64,000 nucleotides of DNA from Flavobacterium sp. 20NA77.7 (GTDB lineage: Bacteria > Bacteroidota > Bacteroidia > Flavobacteriales > Flavobacteriaceae), in assembly GCF_031326205.1 (NCBI RefSeq), contig NZ_CP133721.1:1240001-1304000 (forward strand), in the 5' to 3' direction. The position numbers and the translations under genes are program-made. The notes beneath the pieces were generated by a model, which searched no databases, was not told the DNA's origin, and saw nothing but the letters and a program-made list of their open reading frames with translations. Of this stretch, positions 1 to 8,128 are shown piece by piece. Each line of letters begins with the position of its first letter. The stretch's first letter is position 1.

Positions 1-104
1 TTTCAAACCTACAAAAATTCTGTGAGCAGTACAATACGCATTTTCAGGTGGGTTTTATGTCTTTTTTTTTGCTCATTTTTTCATTATACAAAAAAAAGAA
101 TTCG

Positions 105-137
105 TCAGGTCGAGTTAAACAATTGCACCTGTCAAAT
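105..137. repeat. Hairpin-like GTCGAGTT repeat, copy 1
   Basis: A CAGGTCGAGTT segment is followed by an inverse ACCTG arm. The same vocabulary (ACCTGTCGAGTT and AACAGGTCGAGTTTAAA) recurs downstream of prfB near 59510. Together they suggest a dispersed hairpin element of intergenic DNA. No gene could be recognised in positions 1-177. Confidence 0.4.
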
Positions 138-180
138 TTAAAGTTCATACTAAACAATTAAAAAATACTAAAAACAAAAA

Positions 181-203
181 AACGCTCAAGCAAGCTTGGC
201 GTT
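181..203 (-). terminator. Rho-independent terminator after tRNA-Arg
   Basis: An AACGC/GCGTT stem continues through a T-G wobble into CAAG/CTTG around a CAAG loop. On the minus strand it is followed by a run of T. It lies 25 bp past the 3' end of the tRNA and also has T on the other side, so it may work in both directions. Confidence 0.75.
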
Positions 204-227
204 TTTTAATATTTTAGTATTTATTCG

Positions 228-301
228 TGACCTCGACAGGATTCAAACCTGTAACCTTCTGAGCCGTAATCAGATGCGCTATTCAGTTGCGCCACGAGGC
301 C
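228..301 (-). tRNA. tRNA-Arg (anticodon ACG)
   Basis: A 74-base cloverleaf reads on the minus strand. Acceptor arms GGCCTCG and CGAGGTC pair with one G-T wobble. The anticodon stem TCTGA/TCAGA encloses the loop TTACGGC, giving anticodon ACG. The T-arm contains GGTTTGAATCC. The discriminator base is A, and CCA is not encoded. Confidence 0.97.
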
Positions 302-314
302 TTATTTGAAGGTG

Positions 315-344
315 CAAATATAGAAATTAATTGCTTATGCACAA
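315..344 (-). promoter_or_regulatory. Bacteroidota-type promoter of tRNA-Arg
   Basis: On the minus strand a TTG (342-344) is separated by exactly 19 bases from TATATTTG (315-322), fitting the TTG-N19-TAnnTTTG consensus of this phylum. The predicted start of transcription is a few bases upstream of the mature tRNA. Confidence 0.75.
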
Positions 345-363
345 ATGTTTTCTTAAAAAAATA

Positions 364-516
364 TTACTTCTGTTTAGCATCTAAGGCACGTGTAGTAATA
401 TAATAACGCCAAGCAATAATGGCTTTTTTCCATTTTGGAGCTTTGGCTAAATCTAATCGTTGTTTCGTAAAACTTGGTAACAGGGCCTTGTTAATCTGGG
501 CTAAAATTTTGTACAT
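364..516 (-). CDS. 50-residue basic conserved small protein
   Basis: This minus-strand ATG-to-TAA frame encodes a 50-residue basic protein with the segments INKALLPSFTKQRLDLAKA and AIIAWRYYITTRALD. It sits between the tRNA-Arg promoter and the terminator of the next gene, in otherwise empty sequence. From memory, near-identical proteins of about 48 residues occur in many flavobacteria and are sometimes labelled SsrA-binding protein, which they do not resemble (SmpB is about three times longer). The function is unknown. The regular amphipathic composition and the clean open frame make it likely to be real. Confidence 0.75.
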   Translation of the reverse strand: MYKILAQINKALLPSFTKQRLDLAKAPKWKKAIIAWRYYITTRALDAKQK

Positions 517-526
517 AAATAAAATA

Positions 527-563
527 GGCTGCTCGAAAAACTAAAATTAGGTTCCAAGCAGCC
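527..563 (-). terminator. Terminator-like hairpin after the secreted coiled-coil gene
   Basis: Perfect 7 bp arms GGCTGCT and AGCAGCC enclose a loop of 23 bases. On the minus strand a T-rich tract follows. It lies between two minus-strand genes and probably ends transcription of the upstream one. Confidence 0.55.
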
Positions 564-574
564 GTTTAGTAAGA

Positions 575-1498
575 TTATTTCTTTGTTTTAGGTTTGTCTT
601 TTTGTAAATCTGACTTCAACTTTTCTAAGTCTGATTTTGTTTGCTGAATCTCTGCTTTCAATCGCTCTAATTCTTCTTTTGAAGCATCTCCCGATTTAAA
701 ATGTTTTTCAATTTTAATTTTGCTGTCTTTCTTTAATTGTTCTAAATCGTCTGCACTGCCTTGACTAGAGAAATTCTTTTCAGAAAAAATCATGGTGTTT
801 CCATTTCCGTCTGAGTATTTTTTAGTAACCGTTCCATCCTCTTCTACCTTTTCCTCTTCTAATTTCATATCTGGATTTTCGTTTAACATTTTACCATCTT
901 TAAAAATAAATGATTTAGAAAAACGCTTATTTGGTAAGGAGTCATTTAAAAAATCGCCTTTCAATTTTTCTAAATCGCCAAAATCCGAACCATTAAACTC
1001 ACCTTGCATAAACATTTTATTGCCGTCCATTAAGTTTTTGAATACGTCATTATTAAAATTATTAAACATGGTATCATCATCAAACATTTTAGTGCCATTC
1101 CACACAAAGGAATCATTAAATCCGCCTGAATTTCCTCTATTTATATTGACAAATCCTTTACCTTTTGCATCATAATTTTTAGTAATAATGATATTTTTAA
1201 TAGGCGTTTCATCAGCTACATTATAGGTTCCTGAATTTCCATCTTGATCTTTGTACGTTATTTTAATAGCTGTAATTTCTTTTTTATCATTTCGCTTTAC
1301 TCCCGAAAAAGATACCTCAAAATCATACTTTTTTGCATCTATTTCATCTTGTTTTAATTGCGCCTCTGTCATTGTTTTATCAATACGCAACTCAAAACTA
1401 TTATTTTTCCTTGTTGGCAATTTTGACAAATCGTTTTGTGCAAATACAAATAAAGGAAATGCAAATACTAAAAATCCTTTTACTAAAAGTGCTTTCAT
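575..1498 (-). CDS. Secreted protein with C-terminal coiled coil, unknown function
   Basis: This is a 307-residue protein with a clear signal peptide (KALLVKGFLVFAFPLFVFAQ), so it is exported. Residues about 30-110 resemble the small periplasmic domain that follows BlaR1/M56-type peptidases in flavobacteria (segments with KKYDFEVSFSGVKRN and ITAIKITYKDQDGNSGTY). That resemblance is from memory. The middle is rich in Asn, Asp and Phe. The last 55 residues (EELERLKAEIQQTKSDLEKL) form a strong coiled coil with a Lys-rich tail. ATG at 1498 was chosen because the longer frame would start at a TTG two codons upstream. It is a single gene with its own terminator. No enzymatic motif was seen. Confidence 0.75.
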   Translation of the reverse strand: MKALLVKGFLVFAFPLFVFAQNDLSKLPTRKNNSFELRIDKTMTEAQLKQDEIDAKKYDFEVSFSGVKRNDKKEITAIKITYKDQDGNSGTYNVADETPIKNIIITKNYDAKGKGFVNINRGNSGGFNDSFVWNGTKMFDDDTMFNNFNNDVFKNLMDGNKMFMQGEFNGSDFGDLEKLKGDFLNDSLPNKRFSKSFIFKDGKMLNENPDMKLEEEKVEEDGTVTKKYSDGNGNTMIFSEKNFSSQGSADDLEQLKKDSKIKIEKHFKSGDASKEELERLKAEIQQTKSDLEKLKSDLQKDKPKTKK

Positions 1499-1581
1499 AT
1501 TCAATTATTTTTTTGATTACTATTTATATTTCAAAAATAAAATTCTTTTGGAGACCAAAAATATAAAAAATTGTTAATTAA

Positions 1582-2805
1582 CTATTTCTTAAGTTTTTCT
1601 ATCTGCATCAAACGTAGTGCCCAAATACCCAAAAGTGTACCCGTCAATCCTAGAAAACCCATAAAAAACCAATTGGCTTGATAACCAAAACGTGCTATTA
1701 TGGTAAATCCTAATTTTGAACTTAATATGTGAGCCAAACTATAGCTCATTGTGAAAATAGCCATATAGCGACCTTGTTGATGTTTAGGCGCTCTGCTCAT
1801 GGCAAAACTATTAGAAAACGGAAACGAAAACATCTCGGCAACCGTCATAAATAACATCATTATGATTAAAATACCTGCCCAGGTATTCACTAATAGTAAA
1901 AACAAACTGATGGTCATTAACAAACAACCCCATATAATGACTTTTAATTTATTAAAGTGATGCTTTTCAATATAACTAACCAATGGCATTTCTAGAAAGA
2001 ACACAAGTACGCCATTTAGCGTAAGCAACAATCCTGTTTGAAATTCGGTCAATTGAAACTGCTCTCTATGATAAATAGGAACTGTTGTGAATAACTGAAA
2101 AAACATGATGCCTACAAGCAATGTTGAGGCTAAAAATATCCAATATATTTTATCTTTAAATACTGATTCAATTAATACTTCTCCTGGATGCTCTTTGTCT
2201 AAATAGGTAGATTTTTTCTTTTCTTTTACGGTAACCCAAAAGATTAAAATTGCAATAATACACGTTATTCCATCTACCCAAAAAAGTCCTTGATACCCAA
2301 CACCCATAATAATTAATCCGCCAAATGCGGGGCCTGCTGCAAAACCTAGATTAATGGCCAACCGAACTAAAGTAAGGGCGCGTGTTCTATTTTCTGGTTT
2401 AGCATATGCTCCCAAAGACACAAACATAGCAGGACGAAACATATCTGCAATTACCATTAAAACTAATATGCTAACACATAACCATTCAAATGTTTTAACA
2501 TATTGCAGCACAAAAAACAACAATCCACTAACCAATAAACTGAATATCATTATCTTATAAAAACCTATCGTGTCAGATAATTTTCCGCCTAACCAGGAAC
2601 CAATCATGGAACCTGTGCCAAAAAACACCATTACAGTTCCTACTTGCGCATACGTGAAATGTAAATCTTCATGCAAGTATTTTGATAAAAAGGGTAATAC
2701 CATGGTTCCCGCACGATTAATAAAAGTAATTAACGTGAGTATCCAGATTTCTCTTGAAAATCCTCTAAAATTGTTTAGGTATTGTTGAAAGGCTTTTTGT
2801 ATCAT
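1582..2805 (-). CDS. MFS transporter, probable drug exporter
   Basis: A 407-residue integral membrane protein with about 12 hydrophobic segments. It has the major facilitator signature between helices 2 and 3 (GSWLGGKLSDTIGFYK, about residues 72-87), and the fold repeats in the second half. Length and the acidic/basic loop pattern fit the DHA1-like branch of proton-driven exporters in the inner membrane, but the substrate cannot be told from sequence. ATG start at 2805. It is convergent with nothing and lies alone between the secreted coiled-coil gene and the inverted-repeat element. Confidence 0.88.
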   Translation of the reverse strand: MIQKAFQQYLNNFRGFSREIWILTLITFINRAGTMVLPFLSKYLHEDLHFTYAQVGTVMVFFGTGSMIGSWLGGKLSDTIGFYKIMIFSLLVSGLLFFVLQYVKTFEWLCVSILVLMVIADMFRPAMFVSLGAYAKPENRTRALTLVRLAINLGFAAGPAFGGLIIMGVGYQGLFWVDGITCIIAILIFWVTVKEKKKSTYLDKEHPGEVLIESVFKDKIYWIFLASTLLVGIMFFQLFTTVPIYHREQFQLTEFQTGLLLTLNGVLVFFLEMPLVSYIEKHHFNKLKVIIWGCLLMTISLFLLLVNTWAGILIIMMLFMTVAEMFSFPFSNSFAMSRAPKHQQGRYMAIFTMSYSLAHILSSKLGFTIIARFGYQANWFFMGFLGLTGTLLGIWALRLMQIEKLKK

Positions 2806-2878
2806 ATAAACTAAAGTGATGCAAATTTACAAAAAGGAAGAAGAAGATAAGTAAGAAATATAAATTACTCGTCGGCTG

Positions 2879-3085
2879 AAATTATTAAAAACGTCAGTTC
2901 GAGTGTTTTTTGTGTAATAAAACGGAACAAAACTTCTCGATACGCTTCACACTCGAAGTTACGTGTATCGAGAAACGTTTTTAATGAAATTTTTCTTGTT
3001 CTGTCATTCTGAGCAAAGTCGAAGTGCATTTTTTCCCCTAAGCATCGGGATAAAAACACTCGAACTGACGAAAAATTATTAAAAA
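2879..3085. mobile_element. MITE-like inverted-repeat element (179 bp with flanking direct repeats)
   Basis: Perfect 19 bp terminal inverted repeats (CGTCAGTTCGAGTGTTTTT at 2892-2910 and its complement at 3052-3070) bound a 179 bp element. Inside is a second perfect 10 bp inverted repeat (TTCTCGATAC 2934-2943, GTATCGAGAA 2965-2974). There is also the motif TGTCATTCTGAGCAAAG at 3002-3018, which is common in Bacteroidota intergenic DNA. The 13-mer AAATTATTAAAAA occurs on both sides (2879-2891 and 3073-3085), like a target duplication, but its low complexity weakens that reading. A 64-codon open frame across the element looks accidental. The element fills most of the 336-base gap between genes. 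Confidence 0.65.
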
Positions 3086-3115
3086 AATAATTACATCAAA
3101 CGTGTAATATTATAA

Positions 3116-3123
3116 TATATTTG
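3116..3123 (+). promoter_or_regulatory. -7 element TATATTTG before the TatD gene
   Basis: TATATTTG matches TAnnTTTG and lies 18 bases before the chosen ATG. A TTG codon inside it could be mistaken for the start of the gene. No convincing TTG -33 element was seen. Confidence 0.5.
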
Positions 3124-3141
3124 TATAAATTTTGTTGCAAA

Positions 3142-3795
3142 ATGTACTTTATTAATCTACACACACATACTTTTGAACATCCTGATTCGGTGTGGGCAGT
3201 ATGCAACCAATATCCGCATGAATTTCAAGTAAACAGTGCCTATTATTCCATAGGTATTCACCCTTGGAATATAGATGAAAATCGAATAGAAAGCGATTTA
3301 AAAATTATTAAACAAAAACTTTCAAATAACAAATGTATTGCATTAGGAGAGTGCGGATTAGATAAAAAAATAAAAACTGAATTAACCACGCAAATTCGTG
3401 TTTTTGAAGCGCAGCTCGAACTGGTTAAACAAACCACAAAACCAATAATTATTCACTGTGTAAGTGCTTTTGACGAACTCATCGCAAGTAAGAAAAAAAT
3501 AGGTCTCACCAATACGTTTATCATACATGGTTTTTCTAAAAACATTCAAGTTGCAACTCAATTACTCAAACAAGATTGCTATCTGTCTTTTGGCAAACAT
3601 TTATTACACAATCCAAAAGTGGCAAATGTTTTTACTTCCATTCCCACTGAAAAAATTTTCTTAGAAACAGATTCTAGTACTCAAAATATTGAAGAAGTTT
3701 ATATTTTTGCAGCAAAATGTAAAAATATAAGTGTAGAACAATTAAAAGCAATTGTTTGGAATAATTTTCAAACCGTTTTTAATACAGCAAAATAA
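3142..3795 (+). CDS. TatD family hydrolase (metal-dependent deoxyribonuclease family)
   Basis: This 217-residue protein has the TatD metal-binding pattern: HTHT near the N-terminus (residues 6-9), GIHPWN, ALGECGLDK, HCVSAFDE, HGFSKN and LETDSS. Family members are Mg-dependent nucleases or related hydrolases of the amidohydrolase superfamily. At 217 residues it is shorter than classical TatD (about 260), like other compact Bacteroidota members. ATG 3142 is preferred over the in-frame TTG at 3121, which lies in the promoter -7 element. The tcdA homologue follows 3 bases later, so the two are probably cotranscribed. Confidence 0.88.
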   Translation: MYFINLHTHTFEHPDSVWAVCNQYPHEFQVNSAYYSIGIHPWNIDENRIESDLKIIKQKLSNNKCIALGECGLDKKIKTELTTQIRVFEAQLELVKQTTKPIIIHCVSAFDELIASKKKIGLTNTFIIHGFSKNIQVATQLLKQDCYLSFGKHLLHNPKVANVFTSIPTEKIFLETDSSTQNIEEVYIFAAKCKNISVEQLKAIVWNNFQTVFNTAK

Positions 3796-3798
3796 AGT

Positions 3799-4515
3799 AT
3801 GGCTAAGTGGCAAGAAAGAGCAGCATTATTATTTAAAGAAGAAGGTTTAAACAAATTACAAAACGCAAATGTACTTGTAGTTGGCTTAGGAGGCGTGGGT
3901 TCTTTTGCGGCCGAATTTTTAGCTCGTGCAGGCGTAGGAAATATGACCATTGTAGATGGAGATATTGTAGACATTACAAATATAAATAGGCAACTACCCG
4001 CCTTACACAGTACTGTAGGTGTGCCAAAAGTTAAAATCGTAGGCGACAGATTATTAGATATTAATCCTGAATTGAATTTAACACGTATTGAAGAATTTAT
4101 TTCTCCAGAACGCGCCTTCGAAATCGTTACTCCTACCTATGATTATGTACTAGATTGTATTGATAGTTTAACACCAAAAATCAACTTGATTTTGGCCGCT
4201 AAACGTAAACGCATAAAGGTTATTAGCAACATGGGAGCTGGCGGCAAATATGATGTAAAAAAAGTAATGGTAAAAGACATTAGTAAAACTGATGTGTGTC
4301 CATTAGCAAAAAACATGAGAAAAAGACTTAAAAAAGAAGGCATTAACAAAGGAGTTAAAGCTGTTTTTTCTGTTGAACATCCCGATACCACAAGCATCAA
4401 AACAACAGATGGAAAAAATTATAAAAAATCGTTTTACGGCACAAATAGCTGGATGCCTGCCCTATTTGGTTTACATGCTGCAGAAACCGTTGTAAAAGAA
4501 TTATTAAAAAAATAG
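3799..4515 (+). CDS. tcdA: tRNA threonylcarbamoyladenosine dehydratase (TcdA/CsdL)
   Basis: This 238-residue ThiF/E1-like enzyme catalyses ATP-dependent cyclisation of t6A at position 37 of tRNA to ct6A. The nucleotide-binding glycine motif GLGGVGSFAAEFLARAG is at about residues 29-45, followed by the acidic VDGDIVDITNINRQ segment. Also present are the DCIDSLTPK segment and a Cys-containing loop (KTDVCPLAKNMRKRL). The length fits bacterial TcdA. It starts 3 bases after the TatD gene. A bidirectional terminator separates it from convergent purC. Confidence 0.92.
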   Translation: MAKWQERAALLFKEEGLNKLQNANVLVVGLGGVGSFAAEFLARAGVGNMTIVDGDIVDITNINRQLPALHSTVGVPKVKIVGDRLLDINPELNLTRIEEFISPERAFEIVTPTYDYVLDCIDSLTPKINLILAAKRKRIKVISNMGAGGKYDVKKVMVKDISKTDVCPLAKNMRKRLKKEGINKGVKAVFSVEHPDTTSIKTTDGKNYKKSFYGTNSWMPALFGLHAAETVVKELLKK

Positions 4516-4542
4516 GCTACAGCCTTACTTTAATTTAAAAAA

Positions 4543-4570
4543 AAATCACATCCTAATTAGTATGTGATTT
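4543..4570. terminator. Bidirectional terminator between tcdA and purC
   Basis: Perfect 9 bp arms AAATCACAT and ATGTGATTT enclose a loop of ten bases, with A and T runs outside. It serves two convergent genes. Confidence 0.85.
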
Positions 4571-4588
4571 TTTTATTATTTGGTATAG

Positions 4589-5548
4589 CTAAACAATTAC
4601 CTTTTTAGCAAGATAAGCTAGTACATTAGTCTCAATACGTTCCTGTATATTTGTAATATCGGCTTTTACAAATGCTTCACCAATGATGTTTTCATATAAT
4701 TCAATGTACCGTTCAGAAACGGTTTCGATATACTCATCCGACATGTTTGGTATTTGCTGTCCTTCTTTGCCTTGAAAACCGTTTTCAATTAACCATCTTC
4801 TAACAAATTCTTTAGACAATTGCTTTTGCTCTTCATTAGCATTTTGCCTTTCTTGATAGCCTTCAGCATAAAAATAGCGTGAAGAATCGGGTGTGTGAAT
4901 TTCATCAATCAACACAATTTGACCGTCTTTGGTTTTACCAAACTCATATTTAGTATCCACTAAAATTAAGCCCCGAGAAGCTGCAATTTCAGTTCCTCTT
5001 TGATATAATGCTCGAGTATATTTTTCTAAAAAGATATAATCTTCTTCAGAAACTATTCCTTTTGCTAATATTGCTTCACGAGAAATATCTTCGTCGTGCG
5101 AACCGTTGGCTGCTTTGGTTGTTGGCGTAATTATTGGCGTTGGAAATTGATCATTTTCTTTTAATCCTTCGGGCATTTCAACACCACAAAGTATTCTTTT
5201 TCCAGCTGCATATTCACGAGCTGCATGTCCAGATAAATACCCCCGAATTACCATTTCTACTTTAAACGGCTCACATAAATACCCAACAGCGACATTCGGA
5301 TCGGGTGTTGCTACTAACCAATTTGGCACAATATCTGAAGTCAATTCCATGAACTTCGTTGCAATTTGATTTAAGATTTGTCCTTTATAAGGAATTCCTT
5401 TGGGTAAAACCACATCAAAAGCTGAAAGTCGGTCGGTAGCAACCATTACTAATAAGTCATCGTTGATGTTGTACACTTCCCTAACCTTTCCTCTGTAAAC
5501 CGATTTTTGATTCGGAAAATTAAAATTTGTAGTTGTAATTGTATTCAT
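4589..5548 (-). CDS. purC: Phosphoribosylaminoimidazole-succinocarboxamide synthase (PurC)
   Basis: A 319-residue SAICAR synthetase that joins aspartate to CAIR with ATP in purine biosynthesis. Seen: YRGKVREVY near the N-terminus (P-loop-like lysine region), [36 protein letters not shown], and [10 protein letters not shown] with [11 protein letters not shown] further on. Length and motif order match the longer PurC form found in Bacteroidota and yeast rather than the 237-residue E. coli form. ATG start at 5548. It is monocistronic with its own promoter, and its 5' leader carries a dispersed palindromic repeat. Confidence 0.96.
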   Translation of the reverse strand: MNTITTTNFNFPNQKSVYRGKVREVYNINDDLLVMVATDRLSAFDVVLPKGIPYKGQILNQIATKFMELTSDIVPNWLVATPDPNVAVGYLCEPFKVEMVIRGYLSGHAAREYAAGKRILCGVEMPEGLKENDQFPTPIITPTTKAANGSHDEDISREAILAKGIVSEEDYIFLEKYTRALYQRGTEIAASRGLILVDTKYEFGKTKDGQIVLIDEIHTPDSSRYFYAEGYQERQNANEEQKQLSKEFVRRWLIENGFQGKEGQQIPNMSDEYIETVSERYIELYENIIGEAFVKADITNIQERIETNVLAYLAKKVIV

Positions 5549-5563
5549 TGTGTTGTTGTTTTG

Positions 5564-5581
5564 CCCTTCGACAAGCTCAGG
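5564..5581. repeat. Dispersed CCCTTCGACAAGCTCAGG repeat in the purC leader
   Basis: CCCTTCGACAAGCTCAGG is a word recurring widely in Bacteroidota intergenic sequences (recognised from memory). Here it falls between the predicted purC transcription start and its ATG, so it would be part of the 5' untranslated region. Confidence 0.55.
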
Positions 5582-5594
5582 ATTAATTGTGTGG

Positions 5595-5622
5595 CAAAAG
5601 TAAACTATTTATTTTCTTTCAA
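5595..5622 (-). promoter_or_regulatory. Promoter of purC
   Basis: On the minus strand a TTG (5620-5622) precedes TACTTTTG (5595-5602) with 17 bases between. The -7 box is a perfect TAnnTTTG. The leader to the ATG would be about 40 bases. Confidence 0.6.
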
Positions 5623-5681
5623 AAAAGATTTCATAAAAAAGGGAATCGAATTCGACCTCTTTAAAATTAAAATTTTACTTA

Positions 5682-6200
5682 TTAATTAGTTAAAATCATC
5701 TCATCACCTCTTTTTTGCGAACATGGAAGAAAAAATCTTTTTGGTAAACCTTTTTCAAAGTTTATTGAAAAATTATTTCTCAAATCACAATCTTTAGTTT
5801 TAGACCAGCAAATGTATTTATTATTTTTAATTTCAGCTGGCAAATCTTCTGGCATTCCAACATTGTAGTTTCCTAAAAATTTATTATTCAAGTTGTAAAT
5901 TTTAATATTGCTTGTTCCATGACAAGTGCTTGCTACTGAGTAAACAAAAAAAGAACTTAAAACTTTGTATTGCTTACCATTGTTGGTTTTTATAACACCT
6001 AAATATTTAATTTTAGTCTTATTACAACCTTTCTTATTTGTTAAATCGTAAGTATACTCCTTTCCTATTTTCCCATTTTTTAGAGCTAATAATTCAAGTT
6101 TGTGAAATTTTTCAAACTCTGATTCAATTTTGTATTTGTTTGAAAATGAAAACAAAAATAAGGTCAAAACAAACAAGATCGATTTAAATATTATTCTCAT
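5682..6200 (-). CDS. Small secreted protein of unknown function
   Basis: This 172-residue frame starts with a hydrophobic export signal (RIIFKSILFVLTLFLFSFS). The mature part contains four cysteines (GCNKT, STCHG, ICWSKTKDCD) that could form disulfides, and a fifth near the C-terminus (LPCSQKRGDE). ATG 6200 was chosen because a longer frame would run into the coding end of the PhoH gene and lacks a signal at its front. It lies 13 bases downstream of phoH, possibly as its last cistron, and is followed by no obvious hairpin. No family was recognised. Confidence 0.65.
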   Translation of the reverse strand: MRIIFKSILFVLTLFLFSFSNKYKIESEFEKFHKLELLALKNGKIGKEYTYDLTNKKGCNKTKIKYLGVIKTNNGKQYKVLSSFFVYSVASTCHGTSNIKIYNLNNKFLGNYNVGMPEDLPAEIKNNKYICWSKTKDCDLRNNFSINFEKGLPKRFFLPCSQKRGDEMILTN

Positions 6201-6213
6201 AAAAATTTTTAAT

Positions 6214-7164
6214 TTAGTCGTTGTTTTCGATGCTTTTATAGGCATCAATAATTTTTTTAACTAATTTATGACGCACAATGTCTTTATCGTCTAAATAAAT
6301 AATACCGATACCTTCTACATCTTTAAGCACTAACAAAGCTTCTTTTAAACCAGAAATGGTTCTTCGTGGCAAATCTACTTGGCCGGGATCACCTGTAATG
6401 ATAAACTTTGCATTTTTACCCATACGTGTCAAAAACATTTTCATTTGTGAATGGGTGGTGTTTTGGGCTTCATCTAAAATAACAAAGGCATGATCTAGTG
6501 TTCTACCACGCATAAAAGCTAAAGGAGCAATTTGAATAATCCCTTTTAAGATATAATCTTCTAAGGTTTGATGCGGAATCATATCGCGCAAGGCATCGTA
6601 TAGAGGTTGCATGTACGGATCTAATTTTTCTTTCATATCACCCGGTAAAAAGCCTAAATTTTCACCTGCTTCTACAGCAGGTCGAGTTAAAATAATGCGT
6701 TTCACCTGTTTTTCTTTTAAAGCTTTAACTGCCAATGCTACACCTGTGTACGTTTTTCCTGTTCCTGCAGGTCCCACAGCAAAAACCATATCTTTTTTAT
6801 GTACAAAATCAACTAATTTTTGTTGGTTAGGTGTCATGGCTTTAATTAATTTTCCGCCAACACCATGAACCAAAATTTTATCTCTATCGTGCATCTCCCC
6901 TGTTTGTTGCGCGTCGCCTTCAATTACACGCATGATCACATTATCATCAATTTGATTAAAACGGGTAAAATGAATCATTAACCTACGAAATCGGGTTTCA
7001 AATTCATCTAAAATTTCCTCTTCGCCAAACGCTTTTAAGGTGGTGCCTCGGGCTACAATTTTTAACTTTGGATAGTATTTTTTTATGGTTTCTAAGTGAC
7101 TGTCGTGAGTACCCCAAAATTCTTTAGGTGCTATGTTTTCTAATTCAATAATTCGCTCGTTCAA
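6214..7164 (-). CDS. PhoH family protein (predicted RNA-acting ATPase)
   Basis: About 316 residues. The Walker A motif GPAGTGKTYTG is near residue 131 and a Walker B-like FVILDEAQN near residue 230, followed by the conserved ITGDPGQVDLPRRTISGL segment. PhoH/PhoL proteins are cytoplasmic ATPases linked to RNA metabolism and ribosome maturation. The N-terminal KH-like segment (KKYYPKLKIVARGTTLKAFG) is present. No ATG is available before the conserved part. TTG 7164, giving MNERIIELENIAPKEFW, fits the family start, and a second TTG lies at 7170. It is divergent from the SAM hydroxide adenosyltransferase gene. Confidence 0.92.
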   Translation of the reverse strand: MNERIIELENIAPKEFWGTHDSHLETIKKYYPKLKIVARGTTLKAFGEEEILDEFETRFRRLMIHFTRFNQIDDNVIMRVIEGDAQQTGEMHDRDKILVHGVGGKLIKAMTPNQQKLVDFVHKKDMVFAVGPAGTGKTYTGVALAVKALKEKQVKRIILTRPAVEAGENLGFLPGDMKEKLDPYMQPLYDALRDMIPHQTLEDYILKGIIQIAPLAFMRGRTLDHAFVILDEAQNTTHSQMKMFLTRMGKNAKFIITGDPGQVDLPRRTISGLKEALLVLKDVEGIGIIYLDDKDIVRHKLVKKIIDAYKSIENND

Positions 7165-7204
7165 AGGCAATAGGTTTAATAATTTAATATCTCAAAAAAA
7201 AGTA

Positions 7205-7212
7205 TAACTTTG
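7205..7212 (+). promoter_or_regulatory. -7 element TAACTTTG before the SAM hydroxide adenosyltransferase gene
   Basis: TAACTTTG matches TAnnTTTG and is 58 bases before the ATG at 7271. No clear -33 TTG was found at the usual distance. Confidence 0.45.
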
Positions 7213-7270
7213 TATCAATCAAAAATACTAAAAACAACGTATCGTTTTTAAATAAGTTATAAACATTATA

Positions 7271-8098
7271 ATGTCAATAATTACGCTTATTACTGATTAT
7301 GGATGGAAAGACCACTTTGTGGGCATTCTTAAAGGTAAACTTTACTCTCATTTTCCCGAAGGTACTATCGTAGACATTTCTCACAGCGTAGATAAATTTA
7401 ATCTATTTGAAGCAAACTATTTACTTGATGCATCCTACAATCACTTTCCAAAAGGAAGTGTACATATTATGACTGTTGACGCTGCGCAAACCAACGAAAA
7501 CAAGCATATTGCCTTATTACATGATGGCCATTTTTTTGTAGGTGCTGACAATGGTGTTTTTGGTAATTTGCTAAAAAAAATAAAGCCAGAAAAAATTGTA
7601 GAAATCACTATTCATGATAGATTACATGAAAAAGCAACTGATTTAGATGTTTTTGCTATGGTGGCTACACATTTAGCAAAAGGTGGTTCCTTAAATGTTA
7701 TTGGAAAAGAAATCTCTTCATTAAAAAAATTAGCCGAATTAAATCCTATTATTGATGAACAAGCAACTTCAATCAAAGGGAATGTAATCTATATTGATGA
7801 TTTTGGAAATTGTGTCACAAATATTTCGAAAAAACTAATTGACGATACTGCTAAAGGTCGAAAATATACTATTCGATTTTCAAATAAAAGAATCGAAAAT
7901 ATTAAAAAACATTATGCCGATTTTAAAAATACAGATAGCGCTTCATTAAAAAATCAAGAAGGAAACAATATAGCTATTTTTAATGAAAATGATCTTTTAG
8001 AAATTGCTATTTATAGAAGTAATCCACACTCTGTTGGCTCTGCTTCTTCTCTACTCGGTTTGCGATTTAGAGATGTAGTAACTGTTGAATTTGAGTAA
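7271..8098 (+). CDS. SAM hydroxide adenosyltransferase (DUF62 family)
   Basis: A 275-residue member of the fluorinase/chlorinase-like family. It opens with ITLITDYGWKDHFVGILKG, where the Asp-Tyr-Gly region binds SAM. GTIVDISHSVDKFNLFEANYLL and VGADNGVFG follow. The C-terminal beta domain carries VIYIDDFGNCVTNI. Known relatives without a halide site hydrolyse SAM to adenosine and methionine using an activated water, and that is the likely role here. An ABM-domain gene follows 30 bases later in the same direction. Confidence 0.9.
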   Translation: MSIITLITDYGWKDHFVGILKGKLYSHFPEGTIVDISHSVDKFNLFEANYLLDASYNHFPKGSVHIMTVDAAQTNENKHIALLHDGHFFVGADNGVFGNLLKKIKPEKIVEITIHDRLHEKATDLDVFAMVATHLAKGGSLNVIGKEISSLKKLAELNPIIDEQATSIKGNVIYIDDFGNCVTNISKKLIDDTAKGRKYTIRFSNKRIENIKKHYADFKNTDSASLKNQEGNNIAIFNENDLLEIAIYRSNPHSVGSASSLLGLRFRDVVTVEFE

Positions 8099-8128
8099 GG
8101 AGTAATAAACAATAACCAACACTAAATT

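Noticed and set aside
2865..3059. A 64-codon minus-strand open frame across the inverted-repeat element
   Set aside because: It runs through palindromes and dispersed repeat words, has no homology I recognise and no promoter. It is more likely a by-product of the repeat.
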